Of a stretch of 64,000 nucleotides of DNA, positions 9,674 through 18,828 are shown piece by piece; positions within the stretch are counted from its first letter, which is position 1; every line of letters starts with the position of its first letter. Origin of the DNA: Pirellulales bacterium (GTDB taxonomy: Bacteria; Planctomycetota; Planctomycetia; Pirellulales; PALSA-1355); assembly GCA_022844125.1 (NCBI GenBank), contig JALHMI010000001.1, positions 62,001 to 126,000 of the forward strand. The letters are read 5' to 3'. Both the position numbers and the translations under genes were made by a program. Under the pieces are notes generated by a model, which saw nothing but the letters and a program-made list of their open reading frames with translations, ran no database searches and was not told the DNA's origin.

Positions 9674-10165
9674 ATGGCCAAACCGAAGAAAAAGCCCGCC
9701 GTTGACCGCGAACACGACAACGAGCGGCTGATCGCGCAGAATCGCAAAGCCCGGCACGAGTACGAGGTGATCGACACCTTGGAATGCGGGATCGTGCTGG
9801 TGGGAAGCGAGGTGAAGAGCCTGCGCAAGGGAACGCTCTCGCTGGACGAGGCCTACGGCCGGATGAAGGACGGCGAGGTGTGGCTCGTGGGCTGCGACAT
9901 CGCCGAGTACGTCGAGGCCAACCAGTTCAATCACGATCGCCGCCGCCCGCGGAAGCTGCTGTTGCACCGGCGCGAGATCAAGAAGTTTGCCAGCAAAGCC
10001 TACGAGACGGGCCTCACGCTGGTGCCGCTCAAGATGTATTTCAAGGAAGGTCGGGCCAAGGTGCTGCTCGGCATCTGCAAGGGCCGCAAGCTGTACGACA
10101 AGCGCGAGGTGATGAAGAAGAAGACCATGCAGCGCGACATCAATCGTGCGATACGCCGGGGATAG
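9674..10165 (+). CDS. smpB: SsrA-binding protein SmpB
   Basis: SmpB binds tmRNA and delivers it to stalled ribosomes for trans-translation. ATG 9674 gives a normal 163-residue protein ([15 protein letters not shown]); an in-frame ATG at 9533 would run through the hairpin element and is rejected. Typical segments are [37 protein letters not shown] and the basic C-terminal tail [12 protein letters not shown], which enters the decoding centre. It is flanked on both sides by REP-like hairpins. The ssrA gene is not in this window. Confidence 0.96.
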   Translation: MAKPKKKPAVDREHDNERLIAQNRKARHEYEVIDTLECGIVLVGSEVKSLRKGTLSLDEAYGRMKDGEVWLVGCDIAEYVEANQFNHDRRRPRKLLLHRREIKKFASKAYETGLTLVPLKMYFKEGRAKVLLGICKGRKLYDKREVMKKKTMQRDINRAIRRG

Positions 10166-10175
10166 AAAACGAGAC

Positions 10176-10238
10176 ACCCGACGCGTGAGCGAGGAGAAAT
10201 CAGGCAAGAGCTTCGCTCACGCTACTCACGCTTCGGGT
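10176..10238. repeat. Second CCCGACGCGTGAGCGAGG-type hairpin, downstream of smpB
   Basis: Left arm ACCCGACGCGTGAGCGAGG (10176-10194) pairs imperfectly with CTTCGCTCACGCTACTCACG followed by CTTCGGGT (10211-10238). It begins 10 bp after the smpB stop and lacks a T-tract, so it is a dispersed element that could secondarily protect or end the smpB transcript. Confidence 0.5.
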
Positions 10239-10340
10239 CATGAAGAGCGAGAGGTCCATTGTTTAGCAACAGTCGGAGGAGTTAGCCAGCCGTTCGCCGT
10301 CATCCATCCGTTCACCCTCACCAGAGCAGGAGGTTCCGCG

Positions 10341-10730
10341 GTGTCCGATCGCCAACGCTTTTCTTCAGGCGGTAAGTGGGAACCGATCGTGGGCTATTCG
10401 CGAGCCGTGAAGGTCGGCGGACGAATCTTTGTGGCCGGCACCACGGCCACGGACCATCACGGCAACATCGTCGGCCCGGGCGATGCTTATGCCCAGACCG
10501 TGCAGACGCTGCGGAACATCGAGCGCGCGCTCGGCCAGGCTGGTGCGAAGCTGGAACACGTCGTCCGCACGCGAATGTTCGTGACCGACATCAGCCGTTG
10601 GGAAGAATACGGCCGGGCGCACGGCGATTTCTTTCAGACCATTCGCCCGGTGACGAGCATGGTCGAAGTGACCCGGCTGGTCGATCCGGCGATGATGATT
10701 GAGATCGAGGCGGACGCGATTGTGGAGTGA
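10341..10730 (+). CDS. RidA family protein (enamine/imine deaminase)
   Basis: GTG 10341 is the likely start because AGGAGG lies at 10328-10333, seven bases upstream; the longer frame from 10146 runs through the hairpin element. The 129-residue protein has the RidA signature in the right order: [44 protein letters not shown] and [18 protein letters not shown]. RidA proteins form trimers that hydrolyse reactive enamine/imine intermediates from PLP enzymes. This one is of the RutC/YjgH-like branch, and its exact substrate is open. Confidence 0.88.
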   Translation: MSDRQRFSSGGKWEPIVGYSRAVKVGGRIFVAGTTATDHHGNIVGPGDAYAQTVQTLRNIERALGQAGAKLEHVVRTRMFVTDISRWEEYGRAHGDFFQTIRPVTSMVEVTRLVDPAMMIEIEADAIVE

Positions 10731-10941
10731 AAGTGTTGCCGCTGCTTCTCGGCCGAAGGCCGGTGAAAGCGAACCACCCGGCAATTCGCCGCGTAGTCAC
10801 GTGTGCTGCCAGCAGTCTGACGGTGCGCGCGGAACCGGCGGCGCAGGAATTGACCTTGTGACGGGGCGGCAAGCTTCTACGATTTAAGGCTTTGGGGCTT
10901 GCACCGGCCGTCCGCCAAACACGCCTTCGCCGCCCGCCCTG

Positions 10942-11619
10942 ATGAGCGACCTCGCCATGCTGTTGCTGAAAGACGTCAAGAAATCGTTTCGCGAGCCGGA
11001 CGGCAACCCGCTGCCGATTCTGGATATTCGCGAGTTCCGCGTCGCAGCCAGCGAGCAGGTCGTGCTCATGGGTCGCAGCGGCTGCGGCAAGACCACGCTC
11101 CTGCATTGCATCGCGGGGATCAGCAAGCCGGACTCGGGCATGGTCGAGATCGACGGTCTCGATATTACCCGGCTGAGCGAAGCCGGCCGCGACCTGTTTC
11201 GCGCGGACAAGCTCGGTTATGTGTTCCAGACGTTCAATCTGCTGCCGGGCTTTTCGGCGCTTGAGAACGTACTGCTGGGAATGTCGTTCGCCGGCAAGGG
11301 CGTGGACACAGCGCGGGCAAAAGATCTGCTCGGCCGCGTCGGCCTGGGCCATCGGCTTACACACCGCCCGGCCGCGCTCTCGGTGGGCGAACAGCAGCGT
11401 GTGGCCGTGGCCCGCGCGCTTGCCAATCGGCCAAAGCTGCTTTTGGCAGATGAACCGACGGCAAATGTCGATACGGCGCACCAGCAACAGATCATCGACC
11501 TGGTGCGAAACACTTGCCGCGACGAGAACGTGGCGCTGCTGCTGGTGACTCATACGCCCGAGGTAGCGGAGCAGTTTGAGCGCGTGGAGCGGCTCGAGAA
11601 CTTCAACCAGGCGGGATGA
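10942..11619 (+). CDS. ABC transporter ATP-binding protein, LolD/MacB type
   Basis: A 225-residue nucleotide-binding subunit. Walker A is GRSGCGKTT (about residues 44-52), the signature LSVGEQQRVAVARAL, Walker B LLLADEPTANVD, and the switch His is in LLVTH. An alternative start at MLLLKDVKK is five codons in. It pairs with the FtsX-type permease 7 bp downstream and opens a six-gene same-strand cassette. This ATPase class works with mechanotransmission permeases that do not move substrate through the membrane in the usual way but act on periplasmic partners. Confidence 0.93.
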   Translation: MSDLAMLLLKDVKKSFREPDGNPLPILDIREFRVAASEQVVLMGRSGCGKTTLLHCIAGISKPDSGMVEIDGLDITRLSEAGRDLFRADKLGYVFQTFNLLPGFSALENVLLGMSFAGKGVDTARAKDLLGRVGLGHRLTHRPAALSVGEQQRVAVARALANRPKLLLADEPTANVDTAHQQQIIDLVRNTCRDENVALLLVTHTPEVAEQFERVERLENFNQAG

Positions 11620-11626
11620 CGTCGCT

Positions 11627-12913
11627 ATGAACAAGTGGAAAATAGCCTGGCGAAGCATTCAGCAGCGCGGACTCGCTTCGACGTTGACGGGCTTTAGCAT
11701 GGCGCTGGGCGTGATGCTGGTCGTAGCGGTGCTCGTGCTGCACGGCGTGATCACCAACTCGTTCATGAACAACTCGTCGCTGGGCTACAACATCGTGGTC
11801 GGCGCCAAAGGGGGCCGGCTCGACCTGGTGCTGAACACCGTCTATTACCTGGCCCGGCCGGTCGAAAACATCCCCTACAGCTTCTATCAGGAGCTGACGG
11901 AAGGAAAGTACAAGCAGTACGTCGGCACGGCGATTCCGATCTGCCTGGGCGATACCTATCAGGACTTCCGCGTGGTCGGCACCTCGCCGGGCTTTCTGGA
12001 AGAGCTCGGCTATGGTGGCAACAAGTACGTCTTCGCCGACGGCCGAAACTTCAAGGCCGATGAATTCTTTGGCGCCGTGCTCGGCGCGACCGTCGCCCGC
12101 GAGACCGGCTTGAAGGTGGGCGACACGTTTCAGCCCTCGCACAGCGGCGGGCCCGAAGCCGTGATCCACAACGAAAAATTCACGGTGCTCGGCATCCTCG
12201 CGCCGACCGGCACGCCGAACGACCGGGCGGTGATCATCAACATGGAAGGGTTCTACCTGATTCCCGAGCATCGTACGGACATCGACCTGGCGACGGCCAA
12301 GCAGCTGGCTGCGGAAGGAAAGTTCGAACCGGTGCCGCTCGACAAGCGCGAAGTGACGGCGGTGCTGGTGCTGACGGCCAGCTTTGCCGGCGCTCCGCCC
12401 GAGCTGATGGCGCCGCCGCTAATTAAGAGCATCAATGAAGGAAACGTGGCTCAGGCGGTAACACCGATCCGCGAGATGGCCACGCTGTTCACCACGTTCG
12501 TCGATCCGCTGCGGATCATCCTGCTGGTGCTCACGGTGATGATCGTGATCGTCTCGGGGATTGGCATCCTGGTCAGCATTTACAATTCGATGAGCGAGCG
12601 GCAGCACGAGATCGCGGTGATGCGGGCCCTGGGGGCGGGGCGGCAGACCGTCATGCTGCTGGTGCTGATGGAGTCGATTCTGCTGAGTTTGGCGGGGGGG
12701 CTGGCCGGCTGGGTCGTCGGGCACGGATTGATCGCGCTACTATCCCCCTGGATTGCCGCTCAAACGGGCGTTTCCGTGGGCTTCTTCCAGTTCGTTGGCT
12801 ATGAATTGGTTATAATACCAGGGTTGATCTTACTGGCGACGCTGGTGGGCTATTTGCCCGCCCTGGCAGCCTATCGCACCGACGTGGCGAAGGCCCTGCA
12901 GGCGACGCCGTAG
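11627..12913 (+). CDS. ABC transporter permease, FtsX/MacB (DevC-like) family
   Basis: ATG 11627 is chosen over the upstream in-frame codon at 11576, which lies inside the ATPase gene. The 428-residue protein has one N-terminal membrane helix (FSMALGVMLVVAVLVLHGV), a periplasmic domain of ~250 residues, and three C-terminal helices (IILLVLTVMIVIVSGIGIL; TVMLLVLMESILLSLAGGL; VIIPGLILLATLVGY). This is the standard MacB-fold topology. The NSMSERQHEIAVMRALGA segment is the coupling region typical of FtsX permeases. It probably exports or exchanges something with the periplasmic proteins encoded next. Confidence 0.9.
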   Translation: MNKWKIAWRSIQQRGLASTLTGFSMALGVMLVVAVLVLHGVITNSFMNNSSLGYNIVVGAKGGRLDLVLNTVYYLARPVENIPYSFYQELTEGKYKQYVGTAIPICLGDTYQDFRVVGTSPGFLEELGYGGNKYVFADGRNFKADEFFGAVLGATVARETGLKVGDTFQPSHSGGPEAVIHNEKFTVLGILAPTGTPNDRAVIINMEGFYLIPEHRTDIDLATAKQLAAEGKFEPVPLDKREVTAVLVLTASFAGAPPELMAPPLIKSINEGNVAQAVTPIREMATLFTTFVDPLRIILLVLTVMIVIVSGIGILVSIYNSMSERQHEIAVMRALGAGRQTVMLLVLMESILLSLAGGLAGWVVGHGLIALLSPWIAAQTGVSVGFFQFVGYELVIIPGLILLATLVGYLPALAAYRTDVAKALQATP

Positions 12914-12919
12914 GAGATG

Positions 12920-12953
12920 ATATTAGCCCGAAGCGCGAGCTTCGGGCTAATAT
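12920..12953. repeat. Perfect 15-bp stem-loop with GCGA loop
   Basis: ATATTAGCCCGAAGC, loop GCGA, then the exact complement. It lies 6 bp after the permease stop. It has no T-tract, so it is either a dispersed planctomycete hairpin or a transcript-processing/partial termination structure within the cassette. The in-frame ATG at 12952 is formed by its right arm. Confidence 0.75.
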
Positions 12954-12993
12954 GAGCACGTTTTCAGACAATTACGCTGCGAGGTATCGGAGC

Positions 12994-14532
12994 ATGATGT
13001 TTCTCAAGTCGCGACTCGGATGGGCCTTCACGCTGGCGGCAGTGGTCGCCGCCGGCAGCCTAAGTACGATGGCTTATCGGGCGGTCGCCTGTCCGTTTTG
13101 CAGCGCCGTTTCGCTCACGTTCAGCGAAGAGATCAATAACGCCCAGGTGGCGGTGATCGCGAAGCTCGCGGAAGCCGCTCCGCAAACCGATGCCAATTCG
13201 CTCGACGTGGCCAAGGCCAAGTTCGAGATCATCAAGGTGCTCAAGGGCGAAGAAGCGCTTGGCAAGGAAAAGAAGTTCGAGGCCGTGTACTTTGGCGATA
13301 GCCCCGTCGGCACGACGTTCCTCGTGATGGGCATCGACCCACCGAACATCAACTGGAGCACGCCAATCGCGCTCAACGAGCGGGGCATCGACTACGTCGT
13401 CAAGACGATGGAGCTTCCCGCGACCGGCGCCGATCGCCTGTTCTTCTTCCAGGACTTTCTGGAAGACAAAGACGAAACGCTCGCCCGCGACGCGTATGAC
13501 GAGTTCGCCAAGGCGCCTTACAGCGACGTGCTTGCGCTCGCTCCGCGAATGCATCACCAACAGCTCATCAACTGGGTGAAGAGTCCCGAGATTCCGGTCA
13601 GCCGGCGGCGATTGTACCTGACGATGATCGGCGCGATTCGCGACCCGAAGGACACCGTGGTGCTCGAAGAGATGATCAAGTCGAAGGATCGCCAGACCAA
13701 GGGCGCGCTCGACGCGCTCGTGGCGGCTTACCTCACCATCAAGGGTCCCGATGGCATGCCGCTGGTCGAAGACCTGTTCCTGCGCAATCAAGAAGCGGAA
13801 TACACCGACACCTACGCCACGATCATGGCCCTGCGGTTCCACGGGACGGAAGAAAAGATCATTCCTCGTGAGCGGCTGCTGGAAGGGCTGAAGCTGATGC
13901 TCGATCGGCCGAAGCTGGCCGACCTCGTGATACCGGATCTGGCCCGTTGGGAAGATTGGACCGTGATCGACCGGTTGGTCGAACTGTTCAAGAATTCGAA
14001 TGAGGAGTCGAGCTGGGTCCGCGTGCCGGTGATCAACTACCTGCGGGCCTGCCCCAACCCGGAAGCTGCCGCCAAGATTGAAGAGCTGGCGAAGATCGAT
14101 CCGGATGCGATCAAGCGCGCGAATTCGTTCTTCCCGCTGGGGGCCGCCGCTGGAGGCGTTCCGGCCGCCGAGGACAAGTCGAAGGAAGGCGAAGCGAAAA
14201 CAGAAGAACCGGCCGCGGCTGTCAAGACCGAGGAGACGCCCGAGAAGAAGACGTCTGACGCCCAGCCCGAAGCGGCCAAGGGCCCCAGCGCGAATTCCAG
14301 CACATCGTTCCGCCCCAGCCCGCCAATTACACCGGCACCCACGACACGGCCGGCGAGCTCGCCGACCGATCCGACCACGATGCTCGCCGGACGCCTGGCG
14401 CCGGGCGTGGCTGCCGTGCCGGGCCCGCCCGTGCGGACGATGCCAGTGCTGCTGGGGATGGCCGGGGCCGCCTTCGTGCTGGCCTGTGCCTTCTGGGCAC
14501 TTTTGAAGGGTGGCCAGCGGGTCACTGGCTAG
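12994..14532 (+). CDS. Exported CPFC-motif protein with C-terminal membrane anchor
   Basis: ATG 12994 has GAGG nine bases upstream and starts a signal-peptide-like sequence; the in-frame ATG at 12952 lies in the hairpin. The mature protein begins with ACPFC (C33, C36), followed by ~280 residues of mixed alpha/beta and helical repeat-like sequence. A long Pro/Ala/Glu/Lys-rich linker then leads to one membrane helix (MPVLLGMAGAAFVLACAFWALL). A clear paralogue is encoded at 15733. The CxxC at the exact N-terminus of the mature domain suggests metal binding or thiol chemistry at the outer membrane face. The family is unknown to me. Confidence 0.75.
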   Translation: MMFLKSRLGWAFTLAAVVAAGSLSTMAYRAVACPFCSAVSLTFSEEINNAQVAVIAKLAEAAPQTDANSLDVAKAKFEIIKVLKGEEALGKEKKFEAVYFGDSPVGTTFLVMGIDPPNINWSTPIALNERGIDYVVKTMELPATGADRLFFFQDFLEDKDETLARDAYDEFAKAPYSDVLALAPRMHHQQLINWVKSPEIPVSRRRLYLTMIGAIRDPKDTVVLEEMIKSKDRQTKGALDALVAAYLTIKGPDGMPLVEDLFLRNQEAEYTDTYATIMALRFHGTEEKIIPRERLLEGLKLMLDRPKLADLVIPDLARWEDWTVIDRLVELFKNSNEESSWVRVPVINYLRACPNPEAAAKIEELAKIDPDAIKRANSFFPLGAAAGGVPAAEDKSKEGEAKTEEPAAAVKTEETPEKKTSDAQPEAAKGPSANSSTSFRPSPPITPAPTTRPASSPTDPTTMLAGRLAPGVAAVPGPPVRTMPVLLGMAGAAFVLACAFWALLKGGQRVTG

Positions 14533-14594
14533 CTTCGGCGACCTCCAAAAATCCGCGCCAACCCTCGACGGGCTTTTTGCGTAATATAGTGGCG

Positions 14595-15269
14595 ATGAGC
14601 ACCGACCTGGCCATTCCCGCGACCGCCGACAGCGACTACGAGCAGTACCGCGCCCTGAGCACGGCCGCGGTCGCCAGCGTGATCGTTGGCCTCTTGAGCC
14701 CACTGGCAATTCTCGACTGGACGTTGGTCGTCGTGCCGATCGTGGGCGTGCTGGTTTCGCTCGTGGCTTTGATCAAGGTTCGCCGCAATCGGGCGGAACT
14801 GAGCGGCGAGACCCTGGCCCGCGTTGGCCTGGCCCTGTCGCTGGTCTTCGGGATCATCGGCCCGGGCTGGCTGGGTTACGTCTATGCCACCGAAGTGCCA
14901 CCAGGTTATGAGCGCGTGCCCTTCGCTTTGCTGCAGCCCGATGAAACGCAGCCCGGACAAGTCGTTCCGCCCGCGGCGCTGGAGCTTGAAGGCAAGAAAG
15001 TCTTTATCAAGGGCTACGTTTATCCCGGCAACCGCACGGATGGCATCCAGGAGTTCCTGCTCGTGCGTGATCAGGGAGACTGCTGCTTTGGCGGCAACCC
15101 GAAGATCACGGAGCGGATTCTGGTGAAGCTGGACGAACCGCTCCGGCTCACTTATAAGCCGCGGCTGCACCGCTTGGGGGGCGTGTTCCACGTTGAGGCC
15201 CGAGACACGGCAATTGATAACGCCGCCGGCGGACTGTTGTATCACCTCCAGGCCGATTACCTGCAATAG
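14595..15269 (+). CDS. Membrane-anchored DUF3299-like protein with CCFG motif
   Basis: ATG 14595 gives 224 residues; a more upstream ATG at 14577 adds six codons. Two membrane helices come first (AAVASVIVGLLSPLAIL and VVVPIVGVLVSLVALIKV), with a third at LALSLVFGIIGPGWLGYVY. Then follows a compact domain, KKVFIKGYVYP, GIQEFLLVRD and DCCFGGNPKITERILVKL. This matches a DUF3299-type fold, with CCFG where other members carry a CxH-like segment. The next gene encodes a secreted version of the same domain. The cysteine pair suggests metal handling. Confidence 0.7.
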   Translation: MSTDLAIPATADSDYEQYRALSTAAVASVIVGLLSPLAILDWTLVVVPIVGVLVSLVALIKVRRNRAELSGETLARVGLALSLVFGIIGPGWLGYVYATEVPPGYERVPFALLQPDETQPGQVVPPAALELEGKKVFIKGYVYPGNRTDGIQEFLLVRDQGDCCFGGNPKITERILVKLDEPLRLTYKPRLHRLGGVFHVEARDTAIDNAAGGLLYHLQADYLQ

Positions 15270-15311
15270 GCCCGCGATACCAATCTCACCTGACCTCGAG
15301 ACAAACCAAGC

Positions 15312-15752
15312 ATGACGCGCTCGCTCTTGCCGCTGATCCTGCTGTTAGTTCCACTGGCTGCGGTTGCGCTCGCGGCAGAAGCGGCCAGAGAGATCACGTT
15401 CGACGACATCAAGCTCGAGATGCAGAAGGGGGACGCTTACGACGCCTCGAAGCTGACCGACAAGGTTCGAGGGTACGACGGCAAGGCGATCAAGATCCGC
15501 GGCTATATTCTGCCCAGCTTCCAGCAGAATGGCATCAAGCAGTTCATTCTGGTCCGCGATAATATGGAGTGTTGCTTCGGGCCGGGCGCTCTGCTGCACG
15601 ATTGCGTGGTCGTGGAAATGATTCCGCCCGCGACGACATCATTTTCGACGCGTCCGGTGAGCGTGGAAGGCAATTTTTCCATTCGCGAACTCAAGGCCCC
15701 CGATGGCACCTACCTGGCCATCTATCATCTCGATGGCAAAGAAGTCAAATAG
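15312..15752 (+). CDS. Secreted DUF3299-like protein with CCFG motif
   Basis: The first ~22 residues are a signal peptide (LLPLILLLVPLAAVALAAEA). The remaining ~120 residues repeat the domain of the previous gene: KAIKIRGYILPSF, IKQFILVRDNMECCFGPGA and CVVVEMIPP. At 146 residues it is a soluble periplasmic single-domain protein. It overlaps the start of the next gene by 20 bp, which points to co-translation. Function unknown; the shared CCFG site and the neighbouring ABC transporter suggest a periplasmic partner of that transporter. Confidence 0.75.
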   Translation: MTRSLLPLILLLVPLAAVALAAEAAREITFDDIKLEMQKGDAYDASKLTDKVRGYDGKAIKIRGYILPSFQQNGIKQFILVRDNMECCFGPGALLHDCVVVEMIPPATTSFSTRPVSVEGNFSIRELKAPDGTYLAIYHLDGKEVK

Positions 15753-16893
15753 CCGGCACGTGCGGCTGTGGCTGGTTTGCACGGTGCTGGTGTCCAGCGT
15801 GCTGTCGGTTGAGATGGCGCGCGGCTGCCCGTTTTGCACGGCGCTCGAGCCGACGCTTTCACAGCGCCGCGCATCGTCCGCGGTCACGCTGCTGGCCGAA
15901 GTCGAAACGGCTTCGGCAGGCGGTTCGGCCAGGCTGAAAGTGCACCAGGTGCTGTCGGGCGACGAAACCCTTCTGGCGCAGTCGCAGTTTTCCGCGCCGC
16001 TCGATCTGGCCGTACAGTCTGGTACGCTGGTCGTGTTGTTCGGCAGTGACGCAGCGGACGGCGAGCGCGAATGGCATGCCGTGGCAGTCGATGAAACGAG
16101 CGCCGCGTATCTCGCTCGCGCGCCGGGCACTGACCTGCCGGCTGCCGAGCGGCTGGTGTACTTCGCCAGGTTCCTGGAACATCCCAACAAGCTGGCGGCC
16201 GAGGACGCGTACCTGGAATTTGGGCACGCGCCGCTGGACGTCGTGGCCGAGGTGTCGCCACGGTTCGAAATGGAGCAGGTCCGCACGTGGCTCACAGCAC
16301 CGGAAGTGCCGGGGCACCGCAAGGGGTTCTACGGCCTGCTGCTAGGACTCGCCCGTGAAGATCGCGACAAGACCGCCAACGCCGAGTTGCTGCGCAAGTT
16401 GATCGTTGCGCCCGAGGACGACTTTCGAGCCGGTTTCGACGGCATCCTGGGCGGGTATCTGCTGCTGGAGGCGCTACCTGGGCTGGAGCTGATCGAATCG
16501 CGTTATCTGTCGGACACGAAGGCCGCGGTGGGGGACGTGCGGCATGCGCAAACGGCGCTGCGGTTCTATCACGAGTACGGCCGCGCGATACCGCAGCAGC
16601 GGATCTGCGAGGCGACCCGGCACTTGCTGGCCCGGCCGGAGTTTGCCGCCAGTGCGATCATCGACCTGGCACGCTGGAACGACTGGCAGCCGCTCGATGA
16701 GATCGCGGGGCTGTATGCGGAGCCGGCCTATGCCGAGCCGACGATTCGCCGCGCGATCGTGGGCTATCTGCTGGCCTGTCCCGAGGCGCAGGGCAGGCAG
16801 GCGCTGGCGGATCTACGTTCGATCGATCCAGGCGGAGTCGCAGCGGCCGAGCAACTTCTCTCGCGGACGGGCGCGGTGCCGCAGGCCCAGTGA
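15733..16893 (+). CDS. Secreted CPFC-motif protein, paralogue of the 12994 product
   Basis: ATG 15733 gives 386 residues with a signal peptide (HVRLWLVCTVLVSSVLSVEMA) and then GCPFC (C32, C35). It shares several blocks with the 12994 product: an FLE...AAEDAYLEFGHAPL-like block, a helical middle, IIDLARWNDWQPLDEI (IPDLARWEDWTVIDRL in the paralogue) and LLACPEA near the end (LRACPNP in the paralogue). It lacks the linker and membrane anchor, so one paralogue is anchored and the other soluble, mirroring the two DUF3299-like proteins between them. Confidence 0.75.
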   Translation: MAKKSNSRHVRLWLVCTVLVSSVLSVEMARGCPFCTALEPTLSQRRASSAVTLLAEVETASAGGSARLKVHQVLSGDETLLAQSQFSAPLDLAVQSGTLVVLFGSDAADGEREWHAVAVDETSAAYLARAPGTDLPAAERLVYFARFLEHPNKLAAEDAYLEFGHAPLDVVAEVSPRFEMEQVRTWLTAPEVPGHRKGFYGLLLGLAREDRDKTANAELLRKLIVAPEDDFRAGFDGILGGYLLLEALPGLELIESRYLSDTKAAVGDVRHAQTALRFYHEYGRAIPQQRICEATRHLLARPEFAASAIIDLARWNDWQPLDEIAGLYAEPAYAEPTIRRAIVGYLLACPEAQGRQALADLRSIDPGGVAAAEQLLSRTGAVPQAQ

Positions 16894-16927
16894 CGAGCCC
16901 CAAGCGCGTGGCACCCAGCCTTCGGGT

Positions 16928-18460
16928 CTACGACTTCTTGTCTTGGTCGTCGAGGTCCTTGAGTCCCAGCCGGGCCAGCCATTTGCCGCGGGCCGGTTTG
17001 GCCATTTCGACGGTGTCTTCGCCGGCGGCGCCGGAGGGTCGGCTGTCCTGATCGAGTTGCAGGACGCGCAGCTTTTCGTCGAGTTCGGCACGTTCGCGGG
17101 CCAACTTCGCGCGCTGCACCGAGATTTCGATTTCGGCCTCGCCGATTTTCTGCCGCCATTCCTGTTGCAGGGCGACCAGCTTTTCGCGCTCCTGGCGAAT
17201 GATCTCGTCGCTGTCCAGCAGTTCATTGATCGCGGCTGAGCGAGTCCCGCCGCCGCCGCTGAGCTGTTCGAGTTGTTCGCGGAGGGCTTCGATCTCGCGG
17301 TCCTTCTGGGCCACGACGCGATCGGTGATCTGGATCGTGCCCTCGATGCTGGCTCGTTCCTCGCGTGCGTCTTCGTCGTCATCGGTATCGGCTTCCAGCG
17401 AGGCCAGCAGCTTCTGCTTCTGAGCTTCCCAGTTGAGTCCACCGCCACCGACTGCCGCGGCTGGCGAGCCGCCGCCGCCGCGATGCTTGAGCTTGTTTTC
17501 CAGTTCGGCATTCGTCCGCTTCAGTTCGCGGACTTCCTCGACGGCCATCTCGAACCGTCGCTGCAAGTCTTCGCGCTTGCGCGAATCGCCTTCGCCGCTC
17601 GGGCGGTCGGCAAGTTTGGCTTCGGCCGCCGCGAGCTTCGTTTCCAGTAGTTCGACCTGACGCGTGAGCTCGCGCACCTCGGCCGGATCGGCCCCGCGCA
17701 CCGGGTTATTTTCACTGGCATCGAGCTCCACGGCGTGCCGCTGTTGGGCACGCTGCAATTCGGCCCTAAGCTGCTCCAGCTCGCCTTCGAGCTCGGCATG
17801 CCGAGCGGACGACAGCCGATCGAGCTCGGCCTTGCGCTCTTCGAGCTCGCCGAGGTGCGCAGCACGCTGGGCCTTAAACTCGCGGGCAATGCGCCGGCGC
17901 TGAGCCTTGGTCTCTTCGAGTTGGGCTTCGAGTTGCTCGCGCTGCTCCTCGGTTTCCTTGTCCAGCGATTGCATCCGCGTGCGGGCGGCCGTGAGCTGGG
18001 CCTGCAAGTCCGCAAGCTGCTCGCGGAGCGTGGCCAGCTCTACGCGGCGCTGTTCGTCGTGCGACTGGACTTCCTTGAGCAGGGCGTCGCGCACCCGCAG
18101 TTCCTGCTCGCTCTTGGCCCGCGCGACCTGGGCCTGTTCGAGTTGCTGGCGGAGGGCCAGACTTTCGGCATCGAGCGCCTGGAACTGCTGCTTGAGCGAT
18201 TCGTACTGGGCCTGCATCGCGGCCACGGCGTCGGTATCGCCCCGGCCGCTGCCGGCGGCTTCCGCAAGGGCTACCGACTGGGCAACTTCGCTGGCCAGGT
18301 GCTGGAGCTGTTCGGCCAGCGTGGTTTCCAGGCGTTCGAGGTACGCATCCTGAGCAGCGAGCACGTCCTGCGCGCGACGGCGGCGCTCGCCGTGAGGACC
18401 TTCCAGCGGCAGAGCGTGTTCCGCTCCAGTGCCGAGGCTTCGTTCTTCCATGGTTGCCAT
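16928..18460 (-). CDS. Long coiled-coil protein
   Basis: Start ATG at 18460 (MATMEERSLGTG); a second ATG three codons in is equally possible, and the upstream extension is Arg-rich noise. Of 510 residues about 400 are continuous coiled coil (LRQQLEQAQVARAKSEQELR, QREQLEAQLEETKAQRR and similar). It is interrupted by a Gly-rich hinge (HRGGGGSPAAAVGGGG) and ends in a Lys/Asp tail. There is no membrane segment. It is probably a cytoplasmic scaffold or structural protein. It lies opposite to the cassette at 10942-16893 and stands alone. Confidence 0.8.
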   Translation of the reverse strand: MATMEERSLGTGAEHALPLEGPHGERRRRAQDVLAAQDAYLERLETTLAEQLQHLASEVAQSVALAEAAGSGRGDTDAVAAMQAQYESLKQQFQALDAESLALRQQLEQAQVARAKSEQELRVRDALLKEVQSHDEQRRVELATLREQLADLQAQLTAARTRMQSLDKETEEQREQLEAQLEETKAQRRRIAREFKAQRAAHLGELEERKAELDRLSSARHAELEGELEQLRAELQRAQQRHAVELDASENNPVRGADPAEVRELTRQVELLETKLAAAEAKLADRPSGEGDSRKREDLQRRFEMAVEEVRELKRTNAELENKLKHRGGGGSPAAAVGGGGLNWEAQKQKLLASLEADTDDDEDAREERASIEGTIQITDRVVAQKDREIEALREQLEQLSGGGGTRSAAINELLDSDEIIRQEREKLVALQQEWRQKIGEAEIEISVQRAKLARERAELDEKLRVLQLDQDSRPSGAAGEDTVEMAKPARGKWLARLGLKDLDDQDKKS

Positions 18461-18828
18461 TTCGATGTTGTGCCCACTGCAACTGTCCGCTTCCACCCGC
18501 CGTGCGGCGCGCTTACCACGCGCTGTCGCTCGACGAGCGAAGGACCGCGCCACCGGTGAATAGTTCCGCCGCCGACCGGCCAGTCTCGGGCCCGCCCGCT
18601 GCGCCTGCCAGCGCAAAGGGTATGGCTCTTCTGGCGGCGTGAGCGAAGGATCGCCGTCACCACTCGTGGTTTGCCGCCCCGCGGCCCTAAGTACCTATAG
18701 GCCATAGGAAGTTAGGGGTCAAAGCTCGCGGCGGGCATGCTTTGGCGGGATTGAGGGACCTGCCGCTTGTGCGGATTGCGCCGCCCGTCTGACCGCGCGG
18801 AGCGATTCGACACTACGCCGGGGCGCGA
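18461..18828. other. Intergenic region, 368 bp
   Basis: It lies between two minus-strand genes and should hold the promoter of the coiled-coil gene. Frames crossing it are Arg/Pro-rich and have no supported start. No repeat or RNA structure stands out. Confidence 0.4.

Noticed and set aside
12952-12993. ATG 12952 as start of the first CPFC protein
   Set aside because: It lies in the right arm of a perfect hairpin; ATG 12994 has GAGG at the right distance and starts directly with the signal peptide.
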